NCBI GenBank assembly: GCA_945868575.1
Contig: CAMBMH010000019.1
Coordinates: 1 to 39,720 of the forward strand
Length of the DNA stretch: 39,720 bases
DNA from: Singulisphaera sp. GP187
Lineage (GTDB): Bacteria > Planctomycetota > Planctomycetia > Gemmatales > Gemmataceae
Reading direction: 5' to 3'
In this document: positions 1-9,337 of the stretch, piece by piece
How the letters are laid out: each line of letters starts with the position of its first letter
Position numbering within the stretch: position 1 is the stretch's first letter
The notes under the pieces: model-generated
Databases searched by the model: none
What the model was told of the DNA's origin: nothing
Seen by the model: only the letters and a program-made list of their open reading frames with translations
Position numbers and translations under genes: made by a program

Positions 1-648
1 AAAGCCATAGCAACAAAAATTGAATCAGCAACACACAAAACAAACCAAACAATGGAGTGTATAGACATAGCAATAGAAGAATATTTATCTTGTTTCGAAA
101 TTATACCGGCACAGGATATTTCTAAATTTTCGTTTGACAATAATGGAAATTTTAGGTTACAATATAAAATATCAGTTGACACCAAAAAAGCCGATTCTTT
201 TTATATAAAATGGAACTATATTTTTGACAAGTTGAAATACAGAAAAACAAGTTTTGCAAAATACACATATGACAGATCAGTAGATATGGTTGATTTTAAC
301 AAACAAGAAGGCTTCTTGTTTTTGTATATGAACGACTCAAGCAATAAAAACAATATTTTTGAGTATGCTTTTACAGCATCTTTTGATGACCTAAAAAACA
401 AGGAACTTTCAATATACCCGGTTTTTGAATTTGTAGATGGTAAGAATTTTGTATTAAAAAGCATTGATCCTGCCACATCTGATGAAGAAACTACTTTTCC
501 ATTCGCTTCAATAACCAAATCTAAAAAAAGGTACTTACCTTTTGCGGCAAAACTAGAAAAAGATATAAAAATAGAAAAAAACATAGACAAATTACTAATT
601 AAAGAAGTTACAGGCATCAATTCAAGATTGGAAACAACAAACAAATAG
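1..648 (+). CDS. Hypothetical protein in AT-rich DNA, probably 5' truncated by the window edge
   Basis: I do not recognise a family. The frame is open from base 1 to the TAG at 646-648; the first ATG is at 52, but the codons before it are also open (KAIATKIES...) and no ribosome binding site precedes that ATG, so the gene probably begins outside the window. If it started at 52 it would be 198 aa. The protein is rich in Lys, Asn, Ile, Phe and Tyr, has no signal peptide or membrane segment, and reads like a soluble mixed alpha/beta protein with a lysine-rich C-terminal third. Codon use is strongly A/T-ending, quite unlike every other gene here, which points to recent transfer from a low-GC (Bacteroidetes-like) source or a chimeric contig end. 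The open frame and the protein-like composition make a real gene likely; its function is unknown. Confidence 0.6.
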   Translation, partial: KAIATKIESATHKTNQTMECIDIAIEEYLSCFEIIPAQDISKFSFDNNGNFRLQYKISVDTKKADSFYIKWNYIFDKLKYRKTSFAKYTYDRSVDMVDFNKQEGFLFLYMNDSSNKNNIFEYAFTASFDDLKNKELSIYPVFEFVDGKNFVLKSIDPATSDEETTFPFASITKSKKRYLPFAAKLEKDIKIEKNIDKLLIKEVTGINSRLETTNK

Positions 649-1057
649 GAAGCAATCATTACAAATTAGCAAATTTGTAAAAATATTACCTAAACCAACT
701 GACTATAACAGCTTGACCATTCAAACAATTTGCAATTCCACTCTTTCTCCTGTTTGGCCCTTCCCATTTTGCCAATCCTGGTGCAACCGCCATAACGGCC
801 TGCGTCATTGGCATATTAGCTCGTGACCAAATTATTTTTGTCCAAGTTTATTGGTTTCCGGAAACACATGACGCCGCATCTGGCCAATAGCTTAAGCAGC
901 ACTTAGCCAATAGCTTAAACCGATAAAAAATCACTTTGTAACTCACCGCCATTTTTTCGCCAACCCCGGCCTCTCATACAATAGCTTTTTCTGCCGTTTG
1001 GGGAGACCGTTTCCCGGCAGCACCTGATCTGAACCGACTCTATTTCCCGGAATTCCC
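649..1057. other. Intergenic stretch with AT-to-GC transition and repeats upstream of ettA
   Basis: No convincing gene. Composition changes from AT-rich to the window's usual composition over roughly 650-750. The stretch holds several GCCAAT/ATTGGC motifs, a 12-bp palindrome GTTTCCGGAAAC at 854-865, and a 13-bp direct repeat at 883-895 and 906-918. It should contain the ettA promoter, but I cannot place a clear -35/-10 pair. Confidence 0.5.
883..918. repeat. Direct repeat GCCAATAGCTTAA, two copies
   Basis: GCCAATAGCTTAA occurs exactly at 883-895 and 906-918, a period of 23 bp (about two helical turns). Such spacing would suit a dimeric regulator upstream of ettA. That role is inference; the repeat itself is seen directly. 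Confidence 0.6.
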
Positions 1058-2728
1058 ATGGGCGAACAGTACATCTTCACCATTGAGCAGCTCACCAAAA
1101 TCTACAACAAGAAAGAGGTGCTCAAAAACATCTGGTTGTCCTTTTATCCCGGCGCAAAGATCGGCGTGATCGGCGGAAATGGCGCCGGTAAATCGACCCT
1201 AATGCGCGTCATGGCGGGTGTGGACAAGGACTTCATGGGAACCGCCCGTCCTGCTCCCAATATTCGTATCGGCCATGTCCCCCAGGAACCCCGCCTTGAC
1301 GAGACAACCGATGTCCGGGGTAACCTGGAAAAGTCGGTCGCGCCTATCCGCGCCCTTCTCAATCGTGAGGAAGAAATCGGCACGAAAATGGCCGAAGCGA
1401 CTCCAGAGGAGATGGACAAGCTGATGGATGACCTGACCACGGTTCAGGATCAGATCACCGTGACCGATGCCTATAACCTGGATCGGCGCATCGAAGTGGC
1501 CATGGACGCCATGCGCCTGCCCCCAGGCGATGCCATGCCCGCCACCCTTTCGGGTGGGGAACGGCGTCGGGTGGCCCTTTGCCGCACGCTGCTTGAGCGG
1601 CCCGACATGCTCCTTCTGGACGAACCGACAAACCACCTCGACGCCGAATCGGTCGCCTGGCTGGAACGGACATTGCAGGAATTCCCCGGAACGATCGTCG
1701 CCATCACCCACGATCGCTACTTCCTCGACAATGTGGCCGAATGGATCCTCGAACTGGAAAAGGGTGTCGGCCACCCCTTCAAGGGGAACTACTCCGGCTG
1801 GCTTGAACAAAAACAAGAGCGCCTAAGAAGAGAAGAAAAAGCCCAGGACGCCCGCCAAAAGCAGCTTGAACGCGAACTGGAATGGGCCAAGATGAACCCT
1901 CGCGGCCGTATGGCCAAGAGCAAAGCCCGTTTGAGCGCCTATGAAAAACTGGCGAACCAGGAGGTCGACTCCGGACAGGACGAACTGAGCCTCCAGATCC
2001 CTCCCGGACCCCACCTGGGTGACCTCGTCGTGCGTGCTGAAAGCGTGGCCAAAGCCTACGATGACAACCTCCTTTATGATGAGCTCAATTTCGACCTTCC
2101 CAAGGGTGGCATCGTCGGCGTCATCGGGCCCAATGGCGCCGGGAAAACCACCCTCTTCCGGATGATGGTTGGCCAGGAAAAGCCCGACAAGGGATCCCTC
2201 CGAGTCGGCGACTCGGTCGTCTTCGCTTATGTCGACCAAAACCGCGACAGCTTGAGCCCCACCAAAAGCGTGTTCGAAGAGATCACAGGCGGCGTCGACC
2301 ACCTTCAACTTGGCAAGCGCAAAGTACCCAGCCGTGCCTATGTGAGCTGTTTCAACTTCAAGGGGCCTGACCAACAGCGCAAGGTGGGCGAGCTTTCCGG
2401 CGGTGAACGAAACCGGGTTCACCTTGCCAAGCTCCTTCGCACAGGCGGGAATGTTCTCCTTCTGGACGAACCGACAAACGACCTCGATGTGGACACGCTT
2501 CGCGCCCTCGAAGAAGCCCTACTCAACTTTGGTGGCTGCGCGGTGGTGATTAGCCACGATCGCTGGTTCCTCGACCGCATTGCGACCCACATCCTCGCTT
2601 TCGAGGGGGACAGCAAAGTGGTGTGGCATGAAGGGAACTTCCAAAGCTACGAGGAAGCCAAGCGCCAGCGCCTGGGAATCGAAGCCGATCAACCCCGGCG
2701 GATCAAATACCGCAAGCTGAATCACTAG
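1058..2728 (+). CDS. ettA: Energy-dependent translational throttle protein EttA (ABC-F ATPase)
   Basis: A soluble ABC-F protein of 556 aa, almost the same length as E. coli EttA (555). In the family, EttA binds the ribosomal E site and couples early elongation to the ATP/ADP ratio; it is not a transporter. Two ABC modules are visible: Walker [10 protein letters not shown] at residues 39-47, signature LSGGE at 164-168 and Walker [12 protein letters not shown] around 185-195; then Walker [10 protein letters not shown] near 357-365, signature [11 protein letters not shown] near 446 and Walker [12 protein letters not shown]. The charged linker around residues 245-315 corresponds to the P-site tRNA interaction segment. 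There are no membrane segments. The ATG start gives the family N-terminus ([12 protein letters not shown]). The following ABC ATPase gene starts 57 bp downstream, but the jobs are unrelated. Confident call. Confidence 0.95.
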   Translation: MGEQYIFTIEQLTKIYNKKEVLKNIWLSFYPGAKIGVIGGNGAGKSTLMRVMAGVDKDFMGTARPAPNIRIGHVPQEPRLDETTDVRGNLEKSVAPIRALLNREEEIGTKMAEATPEEMDKLMDDLTTVQDQITVTDAYNLDRRIEVAMDAMRLPPGDAMPATLSGGERRRVALCRTLLERPDMLLLDEPTNHLDAESVAWLERTLQEFPGTIVAITHDRYFLDNVAEWILELEKGVGHPFKGNYSGWLEQKQERLRREEKAQDARQKQLERELEWAKMNPRGRMAKSKARLSAYEKLANQEVDSGQDELSLQIPPGPHLGDLVVRAESVAKAYDDNLLYDELNFDLPKGGIVGVIGPNGAGKTTLFRMMVGQEKPDKGSLRVGDSVVFAYVDQNRDSLSPTKSVFEEITGGVDHLQLGKRKVPSRAYVSCFNFKGPDQQRKVGELSGGERNRVHLAKLLRTGGNVLLLDEPTNDLDVDTLRALEEALLNFGGCAVVISHDRWFLDRIATHILAFEGDSKVVWHEGNFQSYEEAKRQRLGIEADQPRRIKYRKLNH

Positions 2729-2785
2729 GGGACGGTCCCGCGGAATATTGCCGAGGCCGTGGCGGAAGTCGCGGGATGATGATCC

Positions 2786-3511
2786 ATGTTGAGCCTTGAG
2801 TCTGTTCGAAAGACCTATTCCCAGGGCTCGGGCGCCTCGATCCGCGAGGTCGAGGCAGTCCGCGGAGTCAGCCTTTCGATCCGGGCGGGCGAATTTGTCA
2901 GCATCATGGGCCCATCGGGATCGGGGAAATCCACCCTGATGCATCTCCTTGGCGCGCTGGACACACCCACCTCGGGCAGGGCTCTGTTCGAGGGGACAGA
3001 TCTTGCCAAACTTTCCGATAACGAGCGTTCCAGACTAAGGCGCGACCGGATCGGCTTCATTTTCCAGTTTTTCAATCTTCTTCCCAATCTTCGGGCCGCG
3101 GAAAATGTGGCGCTCCCCCTTTTCCTCGCCGGGTTCAGCCGAAAAGTCGCGCTGCGGCGTTCTGCCGAATGTTTGGAGCGGGTTGGCCTGTCCAATCGGG
3201 CCGATCACCTTCCTGACGAATTATCCGGCGGAGAGATGCAGCGTGTCGCCGTCGCCAGGGCTCTCGCGCCCCGTCCAAGGGCGATTTTGTGTGACGAGCC
3301 GACAGGCAACCTGGACACGGCCAATGCAAAATCCATTTTAGATCTTTTAAGAAGTCTTCCTGATATGGGAACCGACGATATCCCCGGAACAAGTGTCATC
3401 ATGGTGACCCACGACCCGGGCGCCGGAGCCATGGCCGACCGGATTATCCGCGTTCGGGATGGTGTCATCGAAGCCGAAGAATCGCTCCGCTCTTCCGGAG
3501 TCCACGCATGA
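2786..3511 (+). CDS. ABC transporter ATP-binding protein, LolD/MacB/YbbA type
   Basis: ATPase subunit (241 aa) of an ABC export or lipoprotein-release system. Walker A GPSGSGKST is near residues 43-51, followed by the Q-loop in FIFQFFNLLPNL, signature LSGGEMQRVAVARAL, Walker B AILCDEPTGNLD and switch His in MVTHDP. The QFFNLLPNLRAAENV and DEPTGNLD wording is typical of the LolD/MacB/YbbA branch that partners FtsX-fold permeases. The start chosen is ATG 2786; two ATGs just upstream (2776, 2779) are in other frames. Its TGA overlaps the permease ATG by 4 bp (ATGA at 3508), which implies translational coupling and one complex. The substrate cannot be read from sequence. Confidence 0.92.
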   Translation: MLSLESVRKTYSQGSGASIREVEAVRGVSLSIRAGEFVSIMGPSGSGKSTLMHLLGALDTPTSGRALFEGTDLAKLSDNERSRLRRDRIGFIFQFFNLLPNLRAAENVALPLFLAGFSRKVALRRSAECLERVGLSNRADHLPDELSGGEMQRVAVARALAPRPRAILCDEPTGNLDTANAKSILDLLRSLPDMGTDDIPGTSVIMVTHDPGAGAMADRIIRVRDGVIEAEESLRSSGVHA

Positions 3512-6132
3512 ATTCCCGTCGGGAATCCTTTTTGATTTCGCTCTGCTCGCTTTGGCTGACACTTAGCCGCTCGCAATTTTCCGGTCGGCCCCTGCGGGTT
3601 GGACTCCTGATTCTCTCGATCGCTTTGGGCGTCGCGACGCTCGTCGGCACACAGGCGCTGGGCAAGGGTCTGGGCGAATCGCGAAAGAATCCGCTCTATC
3701 AGGGGTTTGACCTCCTTGTGGTTGGCGGGCGCGCGGGAGTTCCGCGCATAATCGCAAAAAATATCCGTGACAATCCTCCCCTGGGTATACGGACCGCGCG
3801 GGCCCTTGTGATCGGCAACGGTTTGGCAGAGATCGGAATCCAAAAACGGAATGTCCCTCTTTTGGGAGTGGATATTTCTTTTTCCGACGCGCAAGCCACC
3901 GAATCAACTTTACCCGGGCGATTGGAAAAACTGGCCGAACCCGCCCGGCTATTGGCGCTCCTCTCGGGAACCCCCTGCCTGGTTGGTTCGGAATTGGCCA
4001 AAGATTTCGATGGCGGGACGCCTCCCATCTCTTTTGAAATCTCCTCGGGCGGACAAAAACTCCGCCTGGTGCCCGTGGGAATCATCCATCTTGAGGGTTC
4101 CCAATCGATTCTGGGTGGGACCCTCTTTCTTGAAGCATCCGCGGCGGGAAAGTTCATCTATCCAGAACGGCCCGACCATGCGACGGTGGTTGTTGCCCAA
4201 AGTGACGGAGACACCGAAAAAGCCGTTCGCGTCCTCCAGGCGCTTGCGGGGTCACTGGGCGAGGCACGAACCGTCGCCGAAGAAGAACGCATGGTTAGCG
4301 AAGTCACCGCGGCAATGGAACTGGGGTTTTCCCTGGGAGGAATTGGCGCGCTGGTGATCGGCCTGTTTCTGGTTTACAACGGTCTTTCTGTCGCGGTTGC
4401 GGAAAGGCGCCACGAGATCGGCGTCCTCCGGAGCACCGGAGCGACAAGGTCCCAGGTTGCGGCCATGTTTTTGGGCGAGGCGGCCCTATGCGGACTTTTA
4501 GGATCGCTATTGGGAATTCCCCTGGGGTGGGCCATCGCCCGCGTTGTGGAAGGTCCTTTTGGTTCGGCTCTCGCGGATGTGTTGGGAAGAAACATGGGCG
4601 AGGGTTCCGTTAGCGTCGGCCCAGGACTGGTTGTGCTTGCGCTTTTCTCGGGAACCTTCACAGCGATGCTCGCGGGAGTGGCACCGGCGCTTTCCGCCGC
4701 CAACGAACCGCCTGCCCACGCCGTAAGGCGCGGCCCCAAAGCGGCTACCACGCCTGGCATGATCCGGCTTGGATTGGTTTCCGTGACGATCATGATTTCG
4801 GGCGTGCTAATTGTGCTTTCACGGGGTGTTTTGCCTCCACGGGCGGGAGCGTTTGGCGGATTGGTTGTCTTCCTTCTCGGGGGGCTTGTGGCGACACCCA
4901 TCTTTGCTTTTGCGATCGGGAACGCCTTAAGTCCCCTACTCAGGCGATTCTTGGGAATCGAAGGACGCATGGCGGCGGACAACCTGATCGCCGAACCTTC
5001 ACGCACCGGGTTGGTGGTGGCCGCGTTGGCCGCGACGGCGGCGCTATCGCTTCAAACAGCCGGCTTTATCCTTTCCAGCGAAACGGCGGTTTTCAACTGG
5101 GTAAGGGAAAAGGTTGGCGCCGACCTCTTCCTCACTTCGGGTTCCGGATTTACCCAATACATCCGGTCGGTTTCGATGCGTGAACCCCTTTTGGACGAGG
5201 TCCGCCGCGAACTGGGGGACAGGCTCGATACCGCCCTAGGAGCACGACTGGCCCGCTTCGATTACAACAAACAAGTGATCTACATGATCGCTGTCGACAC
5301 CCAGGGGTTTGCCGGTTCCAAACGGAAGGACGAACTCGATTTTGCCCAAAGTCTGGGTCGTTTTCCCCGATTGGCGGAACCGGGAACGGCGCTTGTATCG
5401 GAAAATTTCGCCAACCTGCACAATGTCCGGGTAGGCGATTTCGTCCAGCTTGCGGGGCCCGGAGGGCCTGTGCAACTGGAGATCCTTGGCACAGTGATCG
5501 ACTATACCTGGAGCCGCGGGGTCATCATCACCAACCGCCAATGGTACAAGATTCGGTTCGCCGATCCGGAGATTGATATTATTGATCTTTTTTTGGCGCA
5601 TCCCTCCCGCCCGGGCGAGACGGATGCCGTCCGAAATATTGTCGAATCGAAATTCGCCAAACGGGAAGGACTTTTTGTGATCGACCAGGCAACGCTACTC
5701 AATGAGGTGGGAAGAAACCTCAGGTCGATCTACAACCTCGCTTATGCCCAACAGGGAATTTTGGGAATGGTGGCGCTTTTGGGGGTTGTGAGCGCGCTGT
5801 TTGTTTCGGTCCTCCAGCGAAGAAGAGAGCTTGGCTTGCTTCGGGCCGTGGGAGCGCAAAAACAACAGATCCTCACCACGGTTCTTGCGGAGGGTTTTCT
5901 TATGGGGGTCGCGGGAGCGGTCGCAGGGGTGGCGCTGGGACTTGCGCTCGAGTGGTACGCCGTGGAGCTTTTGATGGGTGAGGAAGCAGGGATGGCTTTC
6001 CCCCTGGTGGTCCCGTGGACCATGGTGGGGATGGTTTTGGCCGGTGGGCCCATCGTCGCAACCCTGGCCGCGATTGCCCCCGCTGTATGGGCGACAAGGA
6101 TCGGCCTTGCGGATGCGCTTGCCTACGAATGA
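3508..6132 (+). CDS. ABC transporter permease with two FtsX modules
   Basis: Inner-membrane permease of 874 aa, partner of the ATPase it overlaps. One membrane segment lies near residues 30-50, followed by a large extracytoplasmic domain (about 55-265). A first FtsX core begins near residue 270, with the MAVAERRHEIGVLRSTGA-like loop and three more segments. Extra membrane helices around 415-470 lead to a second periplasmic domain (about 510-735), then a second FtsX core whose loop reads RRRELGLLRAVGA. This duplicated layout, about 10 helices, matches YbbP-like or LolC/E-like large permeases of mechanotransmission-type ABC systems rather than four-helix MacB. It probably moves a lipid-linked or hydrophobic substrate or releases lipoproteins (family inference). 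No outer-membrane or adaptor partner gene is adjacent. Confidence 0.88.
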   Translation: MNSRRESFLISLCSLWLTLSRSQFSGRPLRVGLLILSIALGVATLVGTQALGKGLGESRKNPLYQGFDLLVVGGRAGVPRIIAKNIRDNPPLGIRTARALVIGNGLAEIGIQKRNVPLLGVDISFSDAQATESTLPGRLEKLAEPARLLALLSGTPCLVGSELAKDFDGGTPPISFEISSGGQKLRLVPVGIIHLEGSQSILGGTLFLEASAAGKFIYPERPDHATVVVAQSDGDTEKAVRVLQALAGSLGEARTVAEEERMVSEVTAAMELGFSLGGIGALVIGLFLVYNGLSVAVAERRHEIGVLRSTGATRSQVAAMFLGEAALCGLLGSLLGIPLGWAIARVVEGPFGSALADVLGRNMGEGSVSVGPGLVVLALFSGTFTAMLAGVAPALSAANEPPAHAVRRGPKAATTPGMIRLGLVSVTIMISGVLIVLSRGVLPPRAGAFGGLVVFLLGGLVATPIFAFAIGNALSPLLRRFLGIEGRMAADNLIAEPSRTGLVVAALAATAALSLQTAGFILSSETAVFNWVREKVGADLFLTSGSGFTQYIRSVSMREPLLDEVRRELGDRLDTALGARLARFDYNKQVIYMIAVDTQGFAGSKRKDELDFAQSLGRFPRLAEPGTALVSENFANLHNVRVGDFVQLAGPGGPVQLEILGTVIDYTWSRGVIITNRQWYKIRFADPEIDIIDLFLAHPSRPGETDAVRNIVESKFAKREGLFVIDQATLLNEVGRNLRSIYNLAYAQQGILGMVALLGVVSALFVSVLQRRRELGLLRAVGAQKQQILTTVLAEGFLMGVAGAVAGVALGLALEWYAVELLMGEEAGMAFPLVVPWTMVGMVLAGGPIVATLAAIAPAVWATRIGLADALAYE

Positions 6133-6243
6133 CAACCTTTCACGGTTAATTCATGGTTTATTCACGGCAGTCCACCAGGCATTTTAACATAATAAGAGCA
6201 ATTCCCCTCCAACAAGGTTCTGGTTTCCAGGGATGGACCGACC

Positions 6244-7185
6244 GTGAACGCACTCCTTTTACTTACAAGGATCGCCGCTGTGACCCTTACGACTTTTCTC
6301 CTGATGGGCATGCTTGGTGTTGGCGAGAGCGCGACCGCGCCCTATACAAAACCCACCCTGATCGCGCACCGTGGCGCTTCCGCTTATGCCCCTGAGCACA
6401 CGCTTCCCGCTTATCAGTTGGCGCTCGACCAGGGCGCGGATTTTGTTGAACCGGATCTGCAAATCACAAAGGATGGCGTACTTGTCTGTTTGCACGACCT
6501 CACTCTGGAACGAACCACCAATGTCGCCAAGGTCTTTCCGGACCGGGCCAAAATGGTCCGGGGAAAAATGACCTGGCCCGTGTCGGATTTCACACTCGAA
6601 GAAATCCGGACTCTCGACGCCGGTTCCTGGAAAGAGGAAAAATACAAAGGCACCAAGGTCGCCACTTTTCAGGAAATGATTGATCTTGTCAAAGGCAAAG
6701 CCGGCATCATCCCCGAAACCAAGTCGCCTGAAACCTACGGGAAACTTAGGCTCAAGATGGAGCCTTTGGTGATGGAGATCCTCAAAAAGAACAAGTTGGA
6801 TGAACCCGGGGCGGACCCGAAAACCCCGGTGATCATTCAATCCTTCAGCGCGGAAAGTCTGAAAATCCTTAAGAACGAGCAAAAGTGCAAGCTCCCTCTT
6901 GTGTTCCTTTTTGGGGGACCAAGGGCCAAGGAAATGGGCACGCCAGAGGGCCTGGCAAAGCTCAAGGAATTTGCAGATGGGATCGCGCCCCACAAAGACA
7001 ATGTGCTCGCCCAACCCGAAATCGTCACCGAGGCACACAAGCTGGGCATGAGTGTCACGGTGTGGACTTGCCGTGCGAAGGACCCGGGCAAGTTTGAAAA
7101 TGTCCGGGAAGAGATGAACCATCTCCTGCGCAACCTTAAAGTGGACGCCATTTTCACCGACAACCCCGATCAGTTCCCCCGCTAA
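6244..7185 (+). CDS. Secreted glycerophosphodiester phosphodiesterase (GlpQ family)
   Basis: The enzyme hydrolyses glycerophosphodiesters to glycerol-3-phosphate and an alcohol. It is 313 aa from a GTG start at 6244. A signal peptide occupies about residues 1-32. The GDPD TIM-barrel follows with catalytic and metal motifs HRGAS (His42, Arg43), PEHTLPAY, Glu69/Asp71 in FVEPDLQ, His84-Asp85 in [11 protein letters not shown] and the IIPETKSP strand; it ends with the typical [12 protein letters not shown]. It is likely periplasmic and Ca-dependent like GlpQ. It is a lone gene: 111 bp after the ABC permease, with no glp transporter nearby. No terminator follows directly; the nearest is at 7383-7419 after a structured stretch. 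Family identity is sure; substrate specificity is not. Confidence 0.92.
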   Translation: MNALLLLTRIAAVTLTTFLLMGMLGVGESATAPYTKPTLIAHRGASAYAPEHTLPAYQLALDQGADFVEPDLQITKDGVLVCLHDLTLERTTNVAKVFPDRAKMVRGKMTWPVSDFTLEEIRTLDAGSWKEEKYKGTKVATFQEMIDLVKGKAGIIPETKSPETYGKLRLKMEPLVMEILKKNKLDEPGADPKTPVIIQSFSAESLKILKNEQKCKLPLVFLFGGPRAKEMGTPEGLAKLKEFADGIAPHKDNVLAQPEIVTEAHKLGMSVTVWTCRAKDPGKFENVREEMNHLLRNLKVDAIFTDNPDQFPR

Positions 7186-7242
7186 CCGATTGGTTTTCCC
7201 AAGCGCTTCAGGTTCGCCGGAGCAATTAACAATATAAACCAT

Positions 7243-7420
7243 CAACCTTGCGGCCTCCATAAGTAAGGTTGAAAAACCTATTATGGTTTGCCTGCTCGGG
7301 ACATAAAATTCGAACAGATGCCCCGGCATCCCCGGTCGAAACTAAACAGACCTGGTTTCCACCTACGAATGTAACCCTTTGACCCATCCCACTCTTTACG
7401 GAGTCGGATGGGCTTTTTTC
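7243..7420 (+). ncRNA. Candidate structured noncoding RNA or structured 3' UTR ending in a terminator
   Basis: No coding frame is plausible here, yet successive hairpins can be drawn: CAACCTT 7243-7249 with AAGGTTG 7265-7271; AAACC 7274-7278 with GGTTT 7285-7289; and a two-part stem TTCGA 7309-7313/TCGAA 7336-7340 enclosing GATGCC 7317-7322/GGCATC 7325-7330. A TATAAA box lies at 7233-7238, just ahead. The stretch ends in a good intrinsic terminator (7383-7419). About 180 nt with a long imperfect rod would suit a 6S-like or other small RNA, but I cannot match it to a known family; it may be the 3' UTR of the phosphodiesterase gene. Confidence 0.35.
7383..7419 (+). terminator. Intrinsic terminator
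   Basis: CCCATCC (7383-7389) pairs with GGATGGG (7406-7412), with an inner ACTC/GAGT stem, and is followed by C and six T. It is oriented for forward transcripts, ending either the phosphodiesterase mRNA or a separate small RNA. The reverse cytochrome gene stops 53 bp further on and faces it. Confidence 0.75.
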
Positions 7421-7471
7421 TTGGACCCTGCAAACCGATTCCAAGCCAAAGGTCGGTTGCTCCATTCGGAC

Positions 7472-9337
7472 CTATCTTTTGGTCCTCGGGGTCGATGCCG
7501 GATTGGGCGGAGGTTGCCTGCCCAGATACCCGGCCGGATACAAATTCAATGCTCCCTGAAGGGCCGCTTCCGAGCCCTTTTTGTCACCGATAAAAGTCAT
7601 GGCATCCGACAAAATTTTGTAGTATTCCCATCGCAATGGATTCATTTTTACCAGTCGGCTGGACCACGCCAGGGCACGGGGTCCATCGCCCATCTGTAGC
7701 GCAAGCACCGCCGCATTGTGAAGGGAATATTCCTCCTCGGGAAACCGGCGGAGCAGGGCATCGAACGCCTCGACCCCTTCCACTTTCTGTCCCAGATACC
7801 AAAGTGCTTTCGCACGGGCGTGCAGGGCCGGGACATCGTTTGGATCAGCAACTACTGCCGCCTTCAAGAGAGGCATGGCCAATCGGGCCAGGTTTTCCGT
7901 TTCGGCTACAGGCCGTTTGTCCGCCTGTGCCACCAGCGCAATTCCCAGATCGCGCTCCTGATCCGAACCGGTTTCGCCACGAAAGGGCTTTAGAGGCAAG
8001 GGACCTTTGAGATCCCGGGAGGCGACCACAGAAGGGGAACCGGGGGTCCTAAGCACACGATGATCGGTCACAGAGAGGTGCGGAAACTTGCTTGGGGTGC
8101 TGGGCATATGACAGGTGACACAGTTGTCCTGTTTGGGTTTTCGTTGCTCCAAATCCAGGCGGCAAGGCTGTTTTTGATGACAATTCAAACATCGTCCGCG
8201 ATAAAACTCTGCTTTGTTTTCCTCGGGTGGTAGTCCATGGGGATCATGACACGAGATACATCCCAATTTGGCATCGCTTTCGCTTTTCTGATAACACCGA
8301 CTGGCGAGCATTTGTGGCACAACCCCAACGAATTGGGGCTGTCCCTCATCCGCTTGCGTCCTGATGAAGTCTCTAACAAATTCGGACAAAGGCAATCCCG
8401 GTCGATAATCAAATCTGTCCCTCCCGCGTCGAACGACACGCTCTGCGCTTTGAAGATGACATTGAAAACAGACATCCTCACGCAAGGAAGGATCCATGTG
8501 ACGAGGGTTGGCAATGGTCGGGTCGGCCAATTTGCCAAAGGGTTTATTGCCTTGGGCCAGCTTTGCGGTGTCTGGCAAAATGTTGGCCTGTTTGGCAACA
8601 TGAAGTTGGCCAGGCCCATGGCATCGCTCACATCCGATCGCCTCCCCATGAAACACCCTTGCGGAATAGCGGTTTACTGAGCCGGCAACGGGTTCCGCTT
8701 TGTTGCAATGGCAAAAAAGACATTCCGGTGTGATGGGTCGACCAAAATGAAGATTGGCTTTTTCATATTGCGGCGCCAGGTCCCACTTTTTGGATTCGAC
8801 ATACCAGGTCAGGGGCGACTGGAAAAGGAATCCATCCTTTTGGGTCAGATAGGAACGCCCTCGGGAGCCCGAACCAACCACCCAGCGAATATCCCTGGCA
8901 AGTTCGGCCACTTGGTTTCCGTCCGGCCCCAAAAGCGTCTCCCGGTGAACCATTTTTTCCCCGGTTGCTTCGGCCTCAAAAACAAAAGCACCCGAGCTGA
9001 AACGCGATTGGGAAGCCCCACCAAATTGTTCCATCCGACTGGAGGACCGCACGTCAGCCATGGATCGGCCCATTGGATGATTGCGAAAGCTATCCATGAT
9101 TGAAGCGTGACAACTGGCGCAACCTTCGTCTCCGACAAATCCGACCTCGGGGCGCACATTCAGAAACGGACTATCAGAAATCCAACCGGGGTGAGCGGGC
9201 ACCACCACATTTGCCGAGGCGAAATTTGTTGCAGGTCCTGGTTGGGGACGATTGCCAAAATTGGTCCAAATAAGAGTCCCCAGGCCCATAAGCCCCAGGA
9301 GGCCTATCCCTCCCCAAATTGCCCAAGACAGTCTCAT
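7472..9337 (-). CDS. Seven-heme c-type cytochrome (c554/c-prime-like) with C-terminal TPR region
   Basis: A membrane-anchored or exported multiheme cytochrome of about 621 aa. An uncleaved signal anchor occupies roughly residues 5-25. Seven CXXCH heme sites are visible: CASCH, CLFCH, CERCH, CFQCH, CISCH, CLNCH and CVTCH. The heme region resembles the cytochrome c554/c-prime and doubled-CXXCH families of electron carriers. The last ~130 residues contain no heme site and read as TPR-like helical pairs (ALHARAKALWYLGQ, YSLHNAAVLALQMGD), a layout common in planctomycetes. ATG 9337 has GAGG 3 nt upstream; TTG 9346 with AAGGA at 5-nt spacing is a rival start adding three residues. No terminal reductase is adjacent, so its redox partners are unknown. 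Confidence 0.85.
   Translation of the reverse strand: MRLSWAIWGGIGLLGLMGLGTLIWTNFGNRPQPGPATNFASANVVVPAHPGWISDSPFLNVRPEVGFVGDEGCASCHASIMDSFRNHPMGRSMADVRSSSRMEQFGGASQSRFSSGAFVFEAEATGEKMVHRETLLGPDGNQVAELARDIRWVVGSGSRGRSYLTQKDGFLFQSPLTWYVESKKWDLAPQYEKANLHFGRPITPECLFCHCNKAEPVAGSVNRYSARVFHGEAIGCERCHGPGQLHVAKQANILPDTAKLAQGNKPFGKLADPTIANPRHMDPSLREDVCFQCHLQSAERVVRRGRDRFDYRPGLPLSEFVRDFIRTQADEGQPQFVGVVPQMLASRCYQKSESDAKLGCISCHDPHGLPPEENKAEFYRGRCLNCHQKQPCRLDLEQRKPKQDNCVTCHMPSTPSKFPHLSVTDHRVLRTPGSPSVVASRDLKGPLPLKPFRGETGSDQERDLGIALVAQADKRPVAETENLARLAMPLLKAAVVADPNDVPALHARAKALWYLGQKVEGVEAFDALLRRFPEEEYSLHNAAVLALQMGDGPRALAWSSRLVKMNPLRWEYYKILSDAMTFIGDKKGSEAALQGALNLYPAGYLGRQPPPNPASTPRTKR

Noticed and set aside
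6259-7329. 356-codon reverse open frame
   Set aside because: Antisense of the glycerophosphodiesterase, whose catalytic motifs are intact.
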